Shown here in pieces: positions 22,197 through 32,997 of a stretch of 64,000 nucleotides of DNA; position 1 is the stretch's first letter, and each line of letters begins with the position of its first letter. The position numbers were made by a program, and so were the translations under genes. The notes beneath the pieces are model-generated. The model had not been told where the DNA came from, ran no database searches, and saw only the letters and a list, made by a program, of their open reading frames with translations. Origin of the DNA: Ypsolopha sequella (taxonomy: Eukaryota > Arthropoda > Insecta > Lepidoptera > Ypsolophidae); the NCBI GenBank assembly GCA_934047225.1, contig CAKOHE010000039.1, positions 453,001 to 517,000 on the forward strand, given 5' to 3'.

Positions 22197-22275
22197 GATA
22201 GCTCAGTGGGTCGGGCCGTACTGCACTATAATAGATAGCTCAGTGGGTCGGGCCGTACTGCACTATAATAGATTG
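22197..22275 (+). repeat. Tandemly duplicated tRNA-like A-box segment
   Basis: GATAGCTCAGTGGGTCGGGC and the following CGTACTGCACTATAATA occur twice, 38 bases apart. The second copy is followed by TTGCCGGGTTGTGATTG, a weak B-box-like region. It looks like a SINE head with a local duplication. Confidence 0.7.
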
Positions 22276-22389
22276 CCGGGTTGTGATTGATTGTAATTTT
22301 TTAACATGAAATTTTAATAATAAATATAAAAACTTTCCCTTTTATATTATTTACTGCTGCGGCTCGATTATACCACTACCTTATTGGCA

Positions 22390-22690
22390 AACCCACCCGA
22401 GTTAAGTTATTCGGGGAGAATAAGAGGACAGCTCTCAAACAGGCACAACCAGGTAGCCCACAATGTCCAAGACCGTTATAGCTGGGCGTTAAACAAAACA
22501 GACTGGTGACGGGCAGTTGTGTCACTAATGCGAGAGTTTTGGCACCGTGCTCACCAACCCGCCTGCCCAGCGTGTGAGTATGATGGGCATCACTTCCTCT
22601 TGGACCACCAAGAGAGGCGAAATCTTGGAAAGGCCTATGTCCAGCAATGTACGAAGACAGGCTGATGCATAGATTGACTTCTGCTGATTG
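22390..22690 (+). repeat. Diverged non-LTR 3' fragment (family N1)
   Basis: GGAGAATAAGAGGACAGCTC, ACAGACTGGTGACGGGCAG, and CCAACCCGCCTGCCCAGCGT match the better preserved copies at 47942-48316 and 48866-49225. This copy is more diverged and therefore probably older. Confidence 0.65.
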
Positions 22691-23579
22691 ATTAACACAT
22701 GGAATATGACATAATCATCAAATTTATTTGATGAATTGCAATGGTACAAACAAAATTCACATGAAATCATAGGCGTTTTTCACACAAATTTTAGCTAAAC
22801 TGCTGGATTATATAATAAGATAAAGTGCTTGCACACACCATTGATTGTTCTTATCGACCTAGAAACCAAATAAAAGTTACCAATACTGGTGAAAATGCTG
22901 AAAAAACTTGCATAAAACTTAGTAAATATTTTAGAGCGCATCTAAATAGGTGCAACCTAAATTTTCCTAATATTAGAGCTGTCAACCCAATTTAACGCTC
23001 TAATTTGTTGCTTCAGAATACCAAAAACGCTAAAAACCCTTAAGTTGAATTGCTTTAGAGCTGTCATCGTAAATTTAGTAACAATTTCAATTCGACGTTT
23101 CTAAACGCCAGCTTCAGAATACCTAAAAATTTCAAGTCATAGAAACTTAATTTTAGAGCACTTTTTATAAATGTCAGTTTAGGGCACTTGCTTCAGAATA
23201 GGGGTCATTGTGTTGTTAAATATGTGTGTGAATGTACAAAAAGTGTAATAAACAAATAAATAAAATAAGTCCCTAATACTACAAGTTTCTATTTCAGAGT
23301 TACAAGCGAAAATCGATGCCGTGAAATGAAAACATTTTATATAATTTTACATGTGATTTGTATTTTATACTTCATGCTATTTATAACATAATAAATATTA
23401 CCTTATTGCAAAACCATCTTGATTATTACTAAATATACGTTATTTACAGATAAATTATCTCTTAAACTAACTTAAATAATACTCGTTTTAAAAGTGATAT
23501 AACAAAGCTTCTACACCCATTACCCAAACAATTTAAAGCTCTACACGTATAAAAATAGAGTTGCAATTCGTCACCTAAT
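22691..23579. other. 3' flank of minus-strand gene
   Basis: AT-rich sequence lies downstream of the stop at 23580. It includes spaced GCTTCAGAATA motifs at about 23012, 23111 and 23191. No canonical AATAAA was found close to the stop on the minus strand. Confidence 0.4.
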
Positions 23580-23664
23580 TTAGACAGTCTCCATATTGCA
23601 GTTCAAACTCGCCAGCTGAACCTCCATCCTTTTCTTGAAACCTTCCACTAAAGTCTCCATTCGC
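23580..23664 (-). CDS. Terminal coding exon, unidentified host gene
   Basis: The minus-strand acceptor TTTTGACAG ends just above 23664. After one base the frame reads RMETLVEGFKKRMEVQLASL and then NCNMETV, with TAA at 23580-23582. The first base completes an AAG codon begun in the exon at 24621-24680. The peptide is charged and helical in character. The gene was not recognised. Confidence 0.7.
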
Positions 23665-24620
23665 CTGTCAAAATAATTATTATTATAATTTACTTTTATT
23701 AAAATGGTTTATGGGCCCGGCATCAGTTGGAGTAATAATGGTGACAGGATGACAGATAATTCATATGTCATATGTTCATATTCATAATGTCACCATTAAA
23801 TTACTGCAACTGATCCTGGGCCCAGTGGGGCCCTAAATATATCTTGGACTCTATTGTGTTATCCTATATTAATTGTGTCTCATTTATGTGTATTTACCTA
23901 TATAATTATATATAAAAAACAAAAGAAACAAGCTGATAAAGGCAATATATATATTTTTTTATTTTATTCATTATAGCAACTTAATTGAAAATAAAAGCAT
24001 AATGCAACTGTAACATAATGTGAGACATTGGGACACAAGCGCGTGTTTTGTTCGTTTCGTAATAGTTTTGCAAGTGTCCCAAAGTCTAAGTATGTACATT
24101 TGCACACAATACTTTATTTACGACCATCGAAAATATCTTCTTTATAAATCGTCAATACATATAATAAAAAAGTAGAACCCGGTGTTGAACATTGAAGAAC
24201 AGTAATTATTAAATAAATAAATAATAAAAATAGAAAGGGAGTGACCAAAACAGACCAAAAGGGAACAGAACACAAATCTTCTGTCTGTCTGTCTGTTTGT
24301 TTATTCACGCACATCTCCGAAACTACTGAACGGATTTTCATGTCGTTTTCACAGGTGGACAAAGCTTAGTTTGGATAAGATAAGGCTTTATTTATATAAA
24401 TCAGGTGTAAATTTTTTTTGTCGTCGTATAAAGGTTTTTGGATTTTTTTATTCTTCTTTTAGAAGTTACATAGCACATGATAATTCCTGGCGATGAAGGT
24501 CTATAGGCGTCACGAACGATTGTTTAAAATTGATTTTGAAAAACTAGGGTGCGAATCGCATAAGTTATAAAAATTGTGACATCGCAATTTCCCAAATGAA
24601 GTGAAGTTAGAGTAACTTAC

Positions 24621-24680
24621 TTTTTATCATCGTCAGATTCTAAAGGTGGGTTTGCTGCTAATGCTTCCATTAGATGGTTT
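24621..24680 (-). CDS. Penultimate exon of the same gene
   Basis: Sixty bases lie between a TTGTTACAG acceptor and a GTAAGT donor on the minus strand. The frame gives NHLMEALAANPPLESDDDK, continuing exactly in phase from 25855-25901 and into 23580-23664. Three consecutive exons joining in one frame is strong support for a real gene, although the family is unknown. Confidence 0.75.
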
Positions 24681-24878
24681 CTGTAACAACAAAAAGAACT
24701 GTTATTTTATCAGAAAAAACAGTGCTAGTCTCGCACATGTTTAAATTTGGAACGTTTATTTTAAATAAAATAAATTATTAAATTGCTGAGAGGCGTCTTA
24801 ATAATATTATTATGGTAATAGTCTTAACGTAATTCTTCACCTTCTTGTCCAATTTTATCATAATTGGCCTTTCTTGAG

Positions 24879-25273
24879 TTAAGGTCAAACGTCAGTTATT
24901 TAGCGCAAAGTGCATAACTTAACTTTGTTTTTCTTGTTAAGACATCAAAAGATTGAAAGACAATTTAGTCTGCGGCAATCGACGCCAATAATTCAGTATG
25001 AGCATGGACGATTCGTCTATGGTATGAGTGAGGTTTATAAAGCACAATTAGTCATAATCTTTTCAAAACCAACTTAAAATGCAGTTTAACTTTGTTTGGA
25101 TAAGACCATGCTAATTGTGCATTAAATTTCAAACTCATGCTTTATAAATCTGACTGATACTGAACTATTGGTGTCAATTGCCACATACCAAAAGGTTTTT
25201 CAATTTTTACGTCTAAAAAAGAAAAACAAAGGTAAGCTATGCACTTTACGCTTAGTGACGTTTTTAACCTTAA
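24879..25273. mobile_element. TTAA-flanked MITE, family 2, in an intron
   Basis: It begins TTAAGGTCAAACGTCAG and ends GTGACGTTTTTAACCTTAA. Inverted termini extend through GTGCATAACTTAACTTTG and its partner near 25230. The centre also folds (CACAATTAGTC against GCTAATTGTGC). It lies between the exons at 24621 and 25855. Relatives are at 11740 and 48656. Confidence 0.75.
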
Positions 25274-25854
25274 GCAACGGACAACAAATCTTCGCTCTAC
25301 GAGTTTCCATATTTTGAAGAACAGTTTTAACAGTTTCCCATCAATCAATATTTTGTAAATTAAATAAAATTAAATTTACCGTTTACAGATCGTTCACAGT
25401 TTATTTACCTCTAGGCTGATCGAAAATTATTCTTAGGTATTGGACTTAAACCAGTTGTCAGAGGTAAAATAACTGAACGGTCTGTATGATACTTTCTTTT
25501 TCGCTTCGGGTTATAGTAAACATTTCAATGAGTATAAAACATTAGTTTAAATTAATACTTTCAAAATTATAATGATTAACCGTTTTCCGTATACTAACTA
25601 AAAATACATTATCTTAATTAAACGTAGGTAATTTGAGCCCTGTTCCACACACACTACGCGTTTGGTAGAAAGAGATAGTTGTGAAATTCAGTCGGGCGAG
25701 CCTGCAATGCGTGCGAGTAAAGGAAGCTCGGCCCGTTACAAGAAATTCAAATTGTAATAGTATCAATTAACAAAAATAATAAGCAGCTCAGTATATTCTC
25801 AATCCTAGATTACTTGCCGTACCTAAGCACACGAAAACGAAATGTCCACCTTAC

Positions 25855-25901
25855 CTTCCCTCATCTCCGGGTGTTAGGTTTCCGTGCACATAGTCTGCTA
25901 T
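25855..25901 (-). CDS. Exon of the three-exon minus-strand gene
   Basis: Forty-seven bases lie between a TTTATTTAG acceptor and a GTAAGG donor on the minus strand. They read IADYVHGNLTPGDEG plus two bases that complete a codon in the next exon. Upstream exons were not found; the intron on that side holds the copia remnant, whose LTR edge is only about 144 bases from this acceptor. Confidence 0.65.
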
Positions 25902-25902
25902 C

Positions 25903-26046
25903 TAAATAAATACAACAGTACAGGAGGTAATATCAGCAATGTATTCACATTGAGAGTTCTCTACAGAGTGTGTCACATATGTAAGGACAAACCATAAACT
26001 AAAACAGGCAATAGATAATAATGTGATGTGCCAGTCATTACCAACA
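25903..26046 (-). repeat. Probable copia 3' LTR or remnant
   Basis: On the minus strand the pol frame ends near 26064, followed by a purine tract GGGAGGAG (26047-26054) and TGTTGG at 26046, the usual start of a copia-type 3' LTR. The far end cannot be set because no matching 5' LTR survives. The LTR may be truncated before the splice acceptor at 25902. Confidence 0.45.
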
Positions 26047-26063
26047 CTCCTCCCAACAACACA

Positions 26064-28640
26064 TTAGTTGATTCCGAGGCTGCTTCGCAATTTGAAGAGT
26101 CGTGGACCAGCTACTGCCTTTGTTAATAAATCTGCGTCCATGTTTTCCGTTGGACAATATTCGACTTCTAAGATTTTCTCTTGAATGCAGTCTCTTATGA
26201 AATGCACTTTCAAGTCGATGTGCTTCGACTTCGAAGTCACCATAAAATTTTTGCTTAGCTTCAGGGCAGCTTGATTATCGTTCTGGATGACTATTCTTTG
26301 GTAGATCATCCCAAAGTCTTTGTATAATCCTTTTAGGTGGATGGCCTCTTTTGCTGCTTCAGTTAAAGCAATGTATTCTGCCTCTGCTGTCGATAGAGCG
26401 ATGCTTTTCTACTTTCTGCCCATCCAGCTTACTGCTGTTCCTGCATATTTGAAACAGTAGCCAGAAAATGACTTTCTGTCTAGCTTGCATGCGCCCCAAT
26501 CTGCGTCAGCCATTCCATACAAGGCATTTCCAGTTTTCTTGAAAGTTAAGCCAACACTCCTTGTTCCTTTAGAGTAACGTAGTACTCTCTTTGCGCACTT
26601 GAAGTGTTCTTCACTATTACAGTCATTAAACTGAGACAGGTAACTAACGGCAAACATTATATCCGGCCTCGTCGCCACTGCTAAGTACATCAATGTACCA
26701 ATTATGTATGTTTTTGTAGGGGATATCTTTTCTCTCCCCAGCTTCGCTTTTCTGTAGCGTAAGGCCTGGCTCCATGGGTGTAGATGTGGACTTACAGTCT
26801 TCCATGTTGAACCTTTTGAGGGTGTCTTCAATGAACTTATCTTGGTTCAGTTTGATTCCATCCTTTGTATAAGTCACATCTATTCCAATTAGACGTTCTG
26901 GTCTTTTCAGATCCTTTAGTTCGAACTTCTTGTTTAGCAGGTCCCTAATCTCCTTAACTTTCTGAGGACACGAGTAGGCAATCAGCAAGTCGTCGACATA
27001 GATGGCGAGGATTATCGTTACACCTCCTTTCGCCAGAATGTAAACACATGGATCATAGCTTGATGCCACAAATCCTAAAGCTTTCAGTTCTGTGTCGAGT
27101 TTTGGGTTTTTTCTTCTTCTTTTTGTTCATTTTTGTTATATTGATGTTCTTTTCTTTTTCAGAACTCTGCGGGTGTACCTGTTTTTCTCCGTCTATTAGG
27201 TTTTTATAGTCCTCGTCTTTGTTTTCTTCAAAGTACATCTTTTCTATTACTTTTATATCCCTGTTAATAACCACATTGTTTTCTTCCGGTATGAATAGTC
27301 TAAAAGCTTTGGCCGTCGTCGAGTATCCGACGAATAATCCCTCTTTCGTCTTTTGTGTCAGTTTTCGTCGTCTATTTTTTTTTAAGATGAAGGTTTTTCT
27401 GCCAAAAACATGGAGGTGGTTTCCGGATGGTGTGCGGTCGAGGTATCTTTTGAAAGGTATTTCTCCTTTAAGAGCTTTTGACGGGCTTCTATTTATCAGG
27501 TAGTTTGCAGTACTAACTGCTTCGGCCCATAGTATTTTGGGTGCGTTTACTTCTATCAGCAAGCATCTGGCTTTATCCAGCAAGGATCTATTTTTTCTCT
27601 CGCTGATGCCATTTTGTTGTGGCGTGTATGTTGCCGTCAACCTTCTGTGGATTCCATGCGTTTTGAGAAAATCATTGAAATCTTTGTTTCGGTATTCTGT
27701 TCCGTTGTCCAATTGAAGTGCTTTTATCTTCCTGTTGTGCAAGGTTTCCACTTCAGATTTATATTCCTTGAACTTGTCAAGTACCTCGCTCTTTTTCTTT
27801 AGGAAGTATAGATGGCAGTAACGTGTGTGATTGTCAATGAATGTTACGTAATATTTTGACTCTGCTAAAGTCTCGCATTCAAAAGGTCCACACACATCAC
27901 TATGTATTATTTCTAGCGGTTCCTCTGTATTTTCGTGTGAAGATGGAAATGGTGATTGGGTCATTTTGCTTTTGATGCATGTTTCGCAAGTTTCCATTTT
28001 ACCTTGCAAGTCCAGACCGTACATTAGCTCCTCTTTCGCCAACTTCACCAAGTCCTTTTCATTTATGTGGCCGAGTTTTCGATGCCATTCCATAATATCT
28101 TTGTTTTTATTTTGTACGATATTTGCAGAGTTGTTGTTGACTTTATTGTCAATGTCAAAATCTAGGAAGTAGAGTCCATTTTTTCTTTGTGCTGTCAGTG
28201 TCATGTCACCTTCTTTGTCTACGATGTAGGCCTTATCTTTCTCGAATATGACCTATATATCGGTTATTTTCCCGACTGACAGAAGGTTCGTTGACAACTC
28301 GGGAACAAACAAGCTGTCCTTTATATCGATCGATCCATGATTGTTGATGATGCGGACATTTCCTTTTCCTTCCATTTGACTTGTGTGATGATTTGATGCC
28401 AACTTTAGAGTGCCTCTTTCGGGGTTCAGATTTGAGAACATCGTTTTGTCTCCACACATGTGCGACGAACAGCCGTTATCTAGACACCAAACTTTTTCTG
28501 ATGTTGTTGATGATACGCTATTCAGGCAGACGTTGAGGTTGCTGTTCTCAACCGTTTTTCCTTTGCTTTTCTTATTACTCCAACATGCTTCGGTAGTGTG
28601 GCCTGACTTTTTGCACTTTTTGCAGTATTTGCACTTTTTC
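26064..28640 (-). pseudogene. Copia-type gag-pol pseudogene
   Basis: Order on the minus strand: a zinc knuckle CKKCKKSGHTTEAC; protease motif WCLDNGCSSHM (the family usually has D-S-G); integrase with an HHCC finger and the acidic residues in IHSDVCGPF, LQLDNGTEY and QNGISERKNR; the reverse-transcriptase box IYVDDLLIA; and RNase H (DADWGACKLDRKS, STAEAEYIALTEA, NDNQAALKL). Damage: an in-frame TAG at 28253-28255; loss of the N-terminal half of the reverse transcriptase near 27110, judged from the usual copia layout; a frameshift near 26730; and a TAG at about 26406-26408. The 5' end of gag is replaced by tandem repeats. It cannot encode a working polyprotein. Confidence 0.9.
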
Positions 28641-29008
28641 CTACTAAGTGTAAGCTTCCTACTGAGTGTAAGCTTCCTACTGAGTGAAAGCTTCCTACTG
28701 AGTGTAAGCTTCCTACTGAGTGTAAGCTTCCTACTGACTGTAAGCTTCCTACTGAGTGTAAGCTGCCTACTGAGTGTAAGCTTCCTACTGAGTGTAAGAT
28801 TCCTACTGAGTGTAAGCTTCCTACTGAGTGTAAGCTTCCTACTGAGTGTAAGCTTCCTACTGACTGTAAGCTTCCTACTGAGTGTAAGCTTCCTACTGAG
28901 TGTAAGCTTCCTACTGAGTGTAAGCTTCCTACTGAGTGTAAGCTTCCTACTGAGTGTAAGCTTCCTACTGAGTGTAAGCTTCCTACTGAGTGTAAGCTTC
29001 CTACTGGA
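28640..29008. repeat. 18-bp tandem repeat within the copia Gag frame
   Basis: Nineteen full units of CTTCCTACTGAGTGTAAG occupy 28655-28996, with partial units at both edges. The spacing is exactly 18 throughout, so the frame is kept. On the minus strand each unit encodes KLTLSR, in frame with the Gag zinc knuckle. Variants (T to S, L to V, K to Q or N) are scattered and none makes a stop. Confidence 0.9.
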
Positions 29009-29011
29009 AGT

Positions 29012-31420
29012 GTGTTTTAATACTTTATGGAACTGTCACATAAAGATGACAGGAGTGTTTTAATACTTAATGAAACTGTCACATAAAGATGACAGGAGTG
29101 TTTTAATACTTTATGAAACTGTCACATAAAGATGACAGAAGTGTTTTAATACTTTATGAAACTGTCACATAAAGATGACAGGAGTGTTTTAATACTTTAT
29201 GAAACTGTCACATAAAGTTAACAGGAGTGTTTTAATACTTTATGAAACTGTCACATAAAGATGACAGGAGTGTTTTGATACTTTATGAAACTGTCACATA
29301 AAGATAACAGGAGTGTTTTAACACTTTATGAAACTGTCACATAATGATGACAGGAGTGTTTTAATACTTTATGAAACTGTCACATAAAGATGACAGGAGT
29401 GTTTTAATACTTTATGAAACTGTCACATAAAGATGACAGGAGTGTTTTAATACTTTATGAAACTGTCACATAAAGATGACAGGAGTGTTTTAATACTTTA
29501 TGAAACTGTCACATAAAGATGACAGGAGTGTTTTAATACTTTATGAAACTGTCACATAAAGATGACAGGAGTGTTTTAATACTTTAAGAAACTGTCACAT
29601 AAAGATGACAGGAGTGTTTTAATACTTTATGAAACTGTCACATAAAGATGACAGGAGTGTTTTAATACTTTATGAAACTGTCACATAAAGTTGACAGGAG
29701 TGTTTTAATACTTTATGAAACTGTCACATTAAGATGACAGGAGTGTTTTAATACTTTATGAAACTGTCACATAAAGATGACAGGAGTGTTTTAATACTTT
29801 ATGAAACTGTCACATAAAGATGACAGGAGTGTTTTAATACTTTATGAAACTGTCACATAAAGATGACAGGAGTGTTTTAATACTTTATGAAACTGTCACA
29901 TAAAGATGACAGGAGTGTTTTGATACTTTATGAAACTGTCACATAAAGATGACAGGAGTGTTTTAATACTTTATGAAACTGTCACATAAAGATGACAGGA
30001 GTGTTTTAATACTTTATGAAACTGTCACATAAAGATGATAGGAGTGTTTTAATACTTTATGAAACTGTCACATTAAGATGACAGGAGTGTTTTAATTTTT
30101 TATGAAACTGTCACATAAAGATGACAGGAGTGTTTTAATACTTTATGAAACTGTCACATAAAGATGACAGGAGTGTTTTAATACTTTATGAAACTGTCAC
30201 ATAAAGATGACAGGAGTGTTTTAATACTTTATGAAACTGTCACATAAAGATGACAGGAGTGTTTTAATACTTTATGAAACTGTCACATAAAGATCACAGG
30301 TGTGTTTTAACACTTTATGAAACTGTCACATAAAGATGACAGGAGTGTTTTAATACTTTATGAAACTGTCACATAAAGATGACAGGAGTGTTTTAATACT
30401 TTATGAAACTGTCACATAAAGTTGACAGGAGTGTTTTAATACTTTATGAAACTGTCACATAAAGATGACAGGAGTGTTTTAATACTTTATGAAACTGTCA
30501 CATAAAGTTGACAGGAGTGTTTTAATACTTTATGAAACTGTCACATTAAGATGACAGGAGTGTTTTAATACTTTATGAAACTGTCACATAAAGATGACAG
30601 GAGTGTTTTAATACTTTATGAAACTGTCACATAAAGATGACAGGAGTGTTTTAATACTTTATGAAACTGTCACATAAAGATGACAGGAGTGTTTTAATAC
30701 TTTATGAAACTGTCACATAAAGATGACAGGAGTGTTTTGATACTTTATGAAACTGTCACATAAAGATGACAGGAGTGTTTTAATACTTTATGAAACTGTC
30801 ACATAAAGATGACAGGAGTGTTTTAATACTTTATGAAACTGTCACATAAAGATGACAGGAGTGTTTTAATACTTTATGAAACTGTCACATAAAGATGACA
30901 GGAGTGTTTTAATACTTTAAGAAACTGTCACATAAAGATGACAGGAGTGTTTTAATACTTTATGAAACTGTCACATAAAGATGACAGGAGTGTTTTAATA
31001 CTTTATGAAACTGTCACATAAAGATGACAGGAGTGTTTTAATACTTTATGAAACTGTCACATAAAGATGACAGGAGTGTTTTAATACTTTATGAAACTGT
31101 CACATAAAGATCACAGGTGTGTTTTAACACTTTATGAAACTGTCACATAAAGATGACAGGAGTGTTTTAATACTTTATGAAACTGTCACATAAAGATCAC
31201 AGGAGTGTTTTAATACTTTATGAAACTGTCACATAAAGATGACAGGAGTGTTTTAACACTTTATGAAACTGTCACATAAAGATGACAGGAGTGTTTTAAT
31301 ACTTTATGAAACTGTCACATAAAGATGACAGGAGTGTTTTAATACTTTATGAAACTGTCACATAAAGATGACAGGAGTGTTTTTATACTTTATGAAACTG
31401 TCACATAAAGATGACAGGAG
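29012..31420. repeat. 43-bp satellite array, about 56 units
   Basis: Units start with GTGTTTTAATACTTTATGAA and carry an internal inverted repeat CTGTCA/TGACAG eight bases apart. First and last unit starts are 29012 and 31378, giving about 56 units with one extra base. Most units are identical or differ at one or two positions. Diagnostic variants recur 817 bp (19 units) apart. Confidence 0.95.
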
Positions 31421-32095
31421 TAATAATAATAATAATAATAATAATAAATTTCTTTATTGACACAGATTATAACAAATAAAATTAACAAAAATATCAGAGA
31501 TCAGCTTTATTATTACACAAGATAAGTAGTTGCTCTGACACCTAAGGTAAGAAAGTATCTTGAGATTTAGGTGTCAGCGCCCTCCCTATGGTTGACCTCA
31601 GCTTATGGACAACAATGTAGACTTTACAAGATAAAGTGCTCAACATTTAATTTTATACAAGAATAGATAATATTATCAAATGCATTAAATTAATAAGGTG
31701 CATTGTTACATTAAATTATCAAAATACAAAAACATGGTTAATTATATTGAATAACATGCAGTGTTAGTATTTGTTGTGATAGGTGTGTGCATGCGAGAGG
31801 GTGTGTGTGAGGGTATGAGGGTATGTGTGAGTGAGTGAGGGTGTATATGCGTATGAGAAATGAATTAAAGAAGTACTGAAGAAGAGGAGAACAAAGTTGT
31901 GTTATAGCTGAGTACGAGTTGATTAAGATTGAATAGCAAGCAATTTTTCTGTTTCGTCATAATTTAACCCAAGTAACCATTGGGAAATAACCTTTTTGCA
32001 ATGAGATTTATTCAGATGAAAGATGGGATTTGTCTGACTAATTTTATTGTAAAGTCGTGAACTTGCTATTTCAAAATTATTTTGGGCAAGCTTAG
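31421..32095 (-). pseudogene. LINE B 3' end
   Basis: The minus strand reads the ORF2 C-terminus of a non-LTR element (ASSRLYNKISQTNPIFHLNK, then VISQWLLGLNYDETEKLLA) to a TAA at 31923-31925. A 3' untranslated region of about 480 bases follows, ending in CAATAAAG and a TTA microsatellite at 31421-31446 against the 43-bp array. It is separated from the rest of LINE B (40917 onward) by LINE A with E1 inside it. Confidence 0.75.
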
Positions 32096-32097
32096 TT

Positions 32098-32128
<31 letters not shown>

Positions 32129-32240
32129 CTTTAATTAAAACGGACAAACCAATTACAATAATTAAAGATAGTAACACAAGCATAAAATGGTACAATCAAC
32201 TAAAATAAATAAGAGTAACACGTAAAGTCAGAAACAGGCC
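32096..32240 (-). pseudogene. LINE A 3' tail, cut off by E1
   Basis: It holds the end of the LINE A frame (stop TGA at 32228-32230), a short untranslated region and a TAAA tail at about 32096-32128. The AGGCC at 32236-32240 is the left copy of the E1 target duplication. GCAAGCTTAG at 32086-32095 and GCAAGCTAG at 40917-40925 are a possible imperfect target duplication of LINE A itself. Confidence 0.75.
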
Positions 32241-32759
32241 TGGTGATGCGGAATGCGGGGAATATATATATAGGGTATAAACCTTATATCGGTTATGTAA
32301 GCGGTATATAATTTATGTTTTACAAGAAGTACCGTGTTCACATAAAGATGGAAGATGCCACAAAGGGAGAAAGCACTCACCGATAGTTGCCTGGATGATG
32401 TCCTCGTTTCTCGGTAATCTGGTGATGAAAGCAGTCCCAAAGCACAGGTCAAGCACAGCACTTAATAAAGTCTCAAGCGTTCCTGGGGGGGCCCCCAATT
32501 ATAATAATAAATAAGAAAGAAGCGGAGGCGTCGGCGGCGGCATTGAATCTGACCAGTCTAAGCGACGCGGTGGTTGTAGCCAATCTGAAGAAGCGTCCGT
32601 TGCCTTTCAAACAGTTCGGCAATTTTCGTGAGCCTTCGGATGTTGTCGGGATATCGAACAACAACACTTTGCGGCGGCAGCAGGAACTAAAAGGTTTACG
32701 CATTCCTGCCCTAGATGGCGCTACCGTTATTTATGTGAACAGAAAAAAGGGCACAACCA
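32241..32759 (-). repeat. E1 3' LTR
   Basis: This 519-bp LTR reads TGGTTGTGCC at its 5' edge on the minus strand and ends CACCA. It differs from the partner at 38667-39185 by one base, in the G/C run near 32485-32496 (seven G and five C here, eight and four there). Short open frames inside it are not genes. Confidence 0.95.
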
Positions 32760-32770
32760 TACTCCCCGGC
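32760..32770 (-). promoter_or_regulatory. E1 polypurine tract
   Basis: GCCGGGGAGTA directly precedes the 3' LTR on the minus strand, the expected place for plus-strand DNA priming. E2 has the similar GCCGGGGGCAAA at the same place. Confidence 0.6.
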
Positions 32771-32997
32771 TTGGAAATCCTTAGGATTTTCAAAGAAAAG
32801 TAAAAAATGAACAATAACGATATAAGCGAATAAAGCTTTGAATACAAACTTGAGAATTATGAAGGAATAATTAAATAAATAATATATATACATATATTGT
32901 AGCCTACATTGCCATATATTATAATAATAAATCGAATATAGGTGCATGCGAATACAACTGTGCCTTAATAACTAATAAATGCGAAGAGAAAAAAAAA

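Noticed and set aside
17064..23579. Further Prat exons downstream of 17063
   Set aside because: I looked for the PRTase-domain motifs expected after this exon on the plus strand and saw none.
28410..29063. Plus-strand 217-codon open frame made of VSFLLS-like repeats
   Set aside because: It is the reverse of an 18-bp tandem repeat. The period is a multiple of three, so all stops are avoided; the meaningful frame is the minus-strand copia Gag.
29012..31420. CRISPR-like array
   Set aside because: Units are directly adjacent with no unique spacers, the genome is an intron-bearing eukaryote, and the structure is an ordinary satellite.
32313..32703. Short open frames in the E1 LTR, and their twins at 38739-39129
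   Set aside because: They are identical in both LTRs, lie on LTR regulatory sequence and have no domain character.
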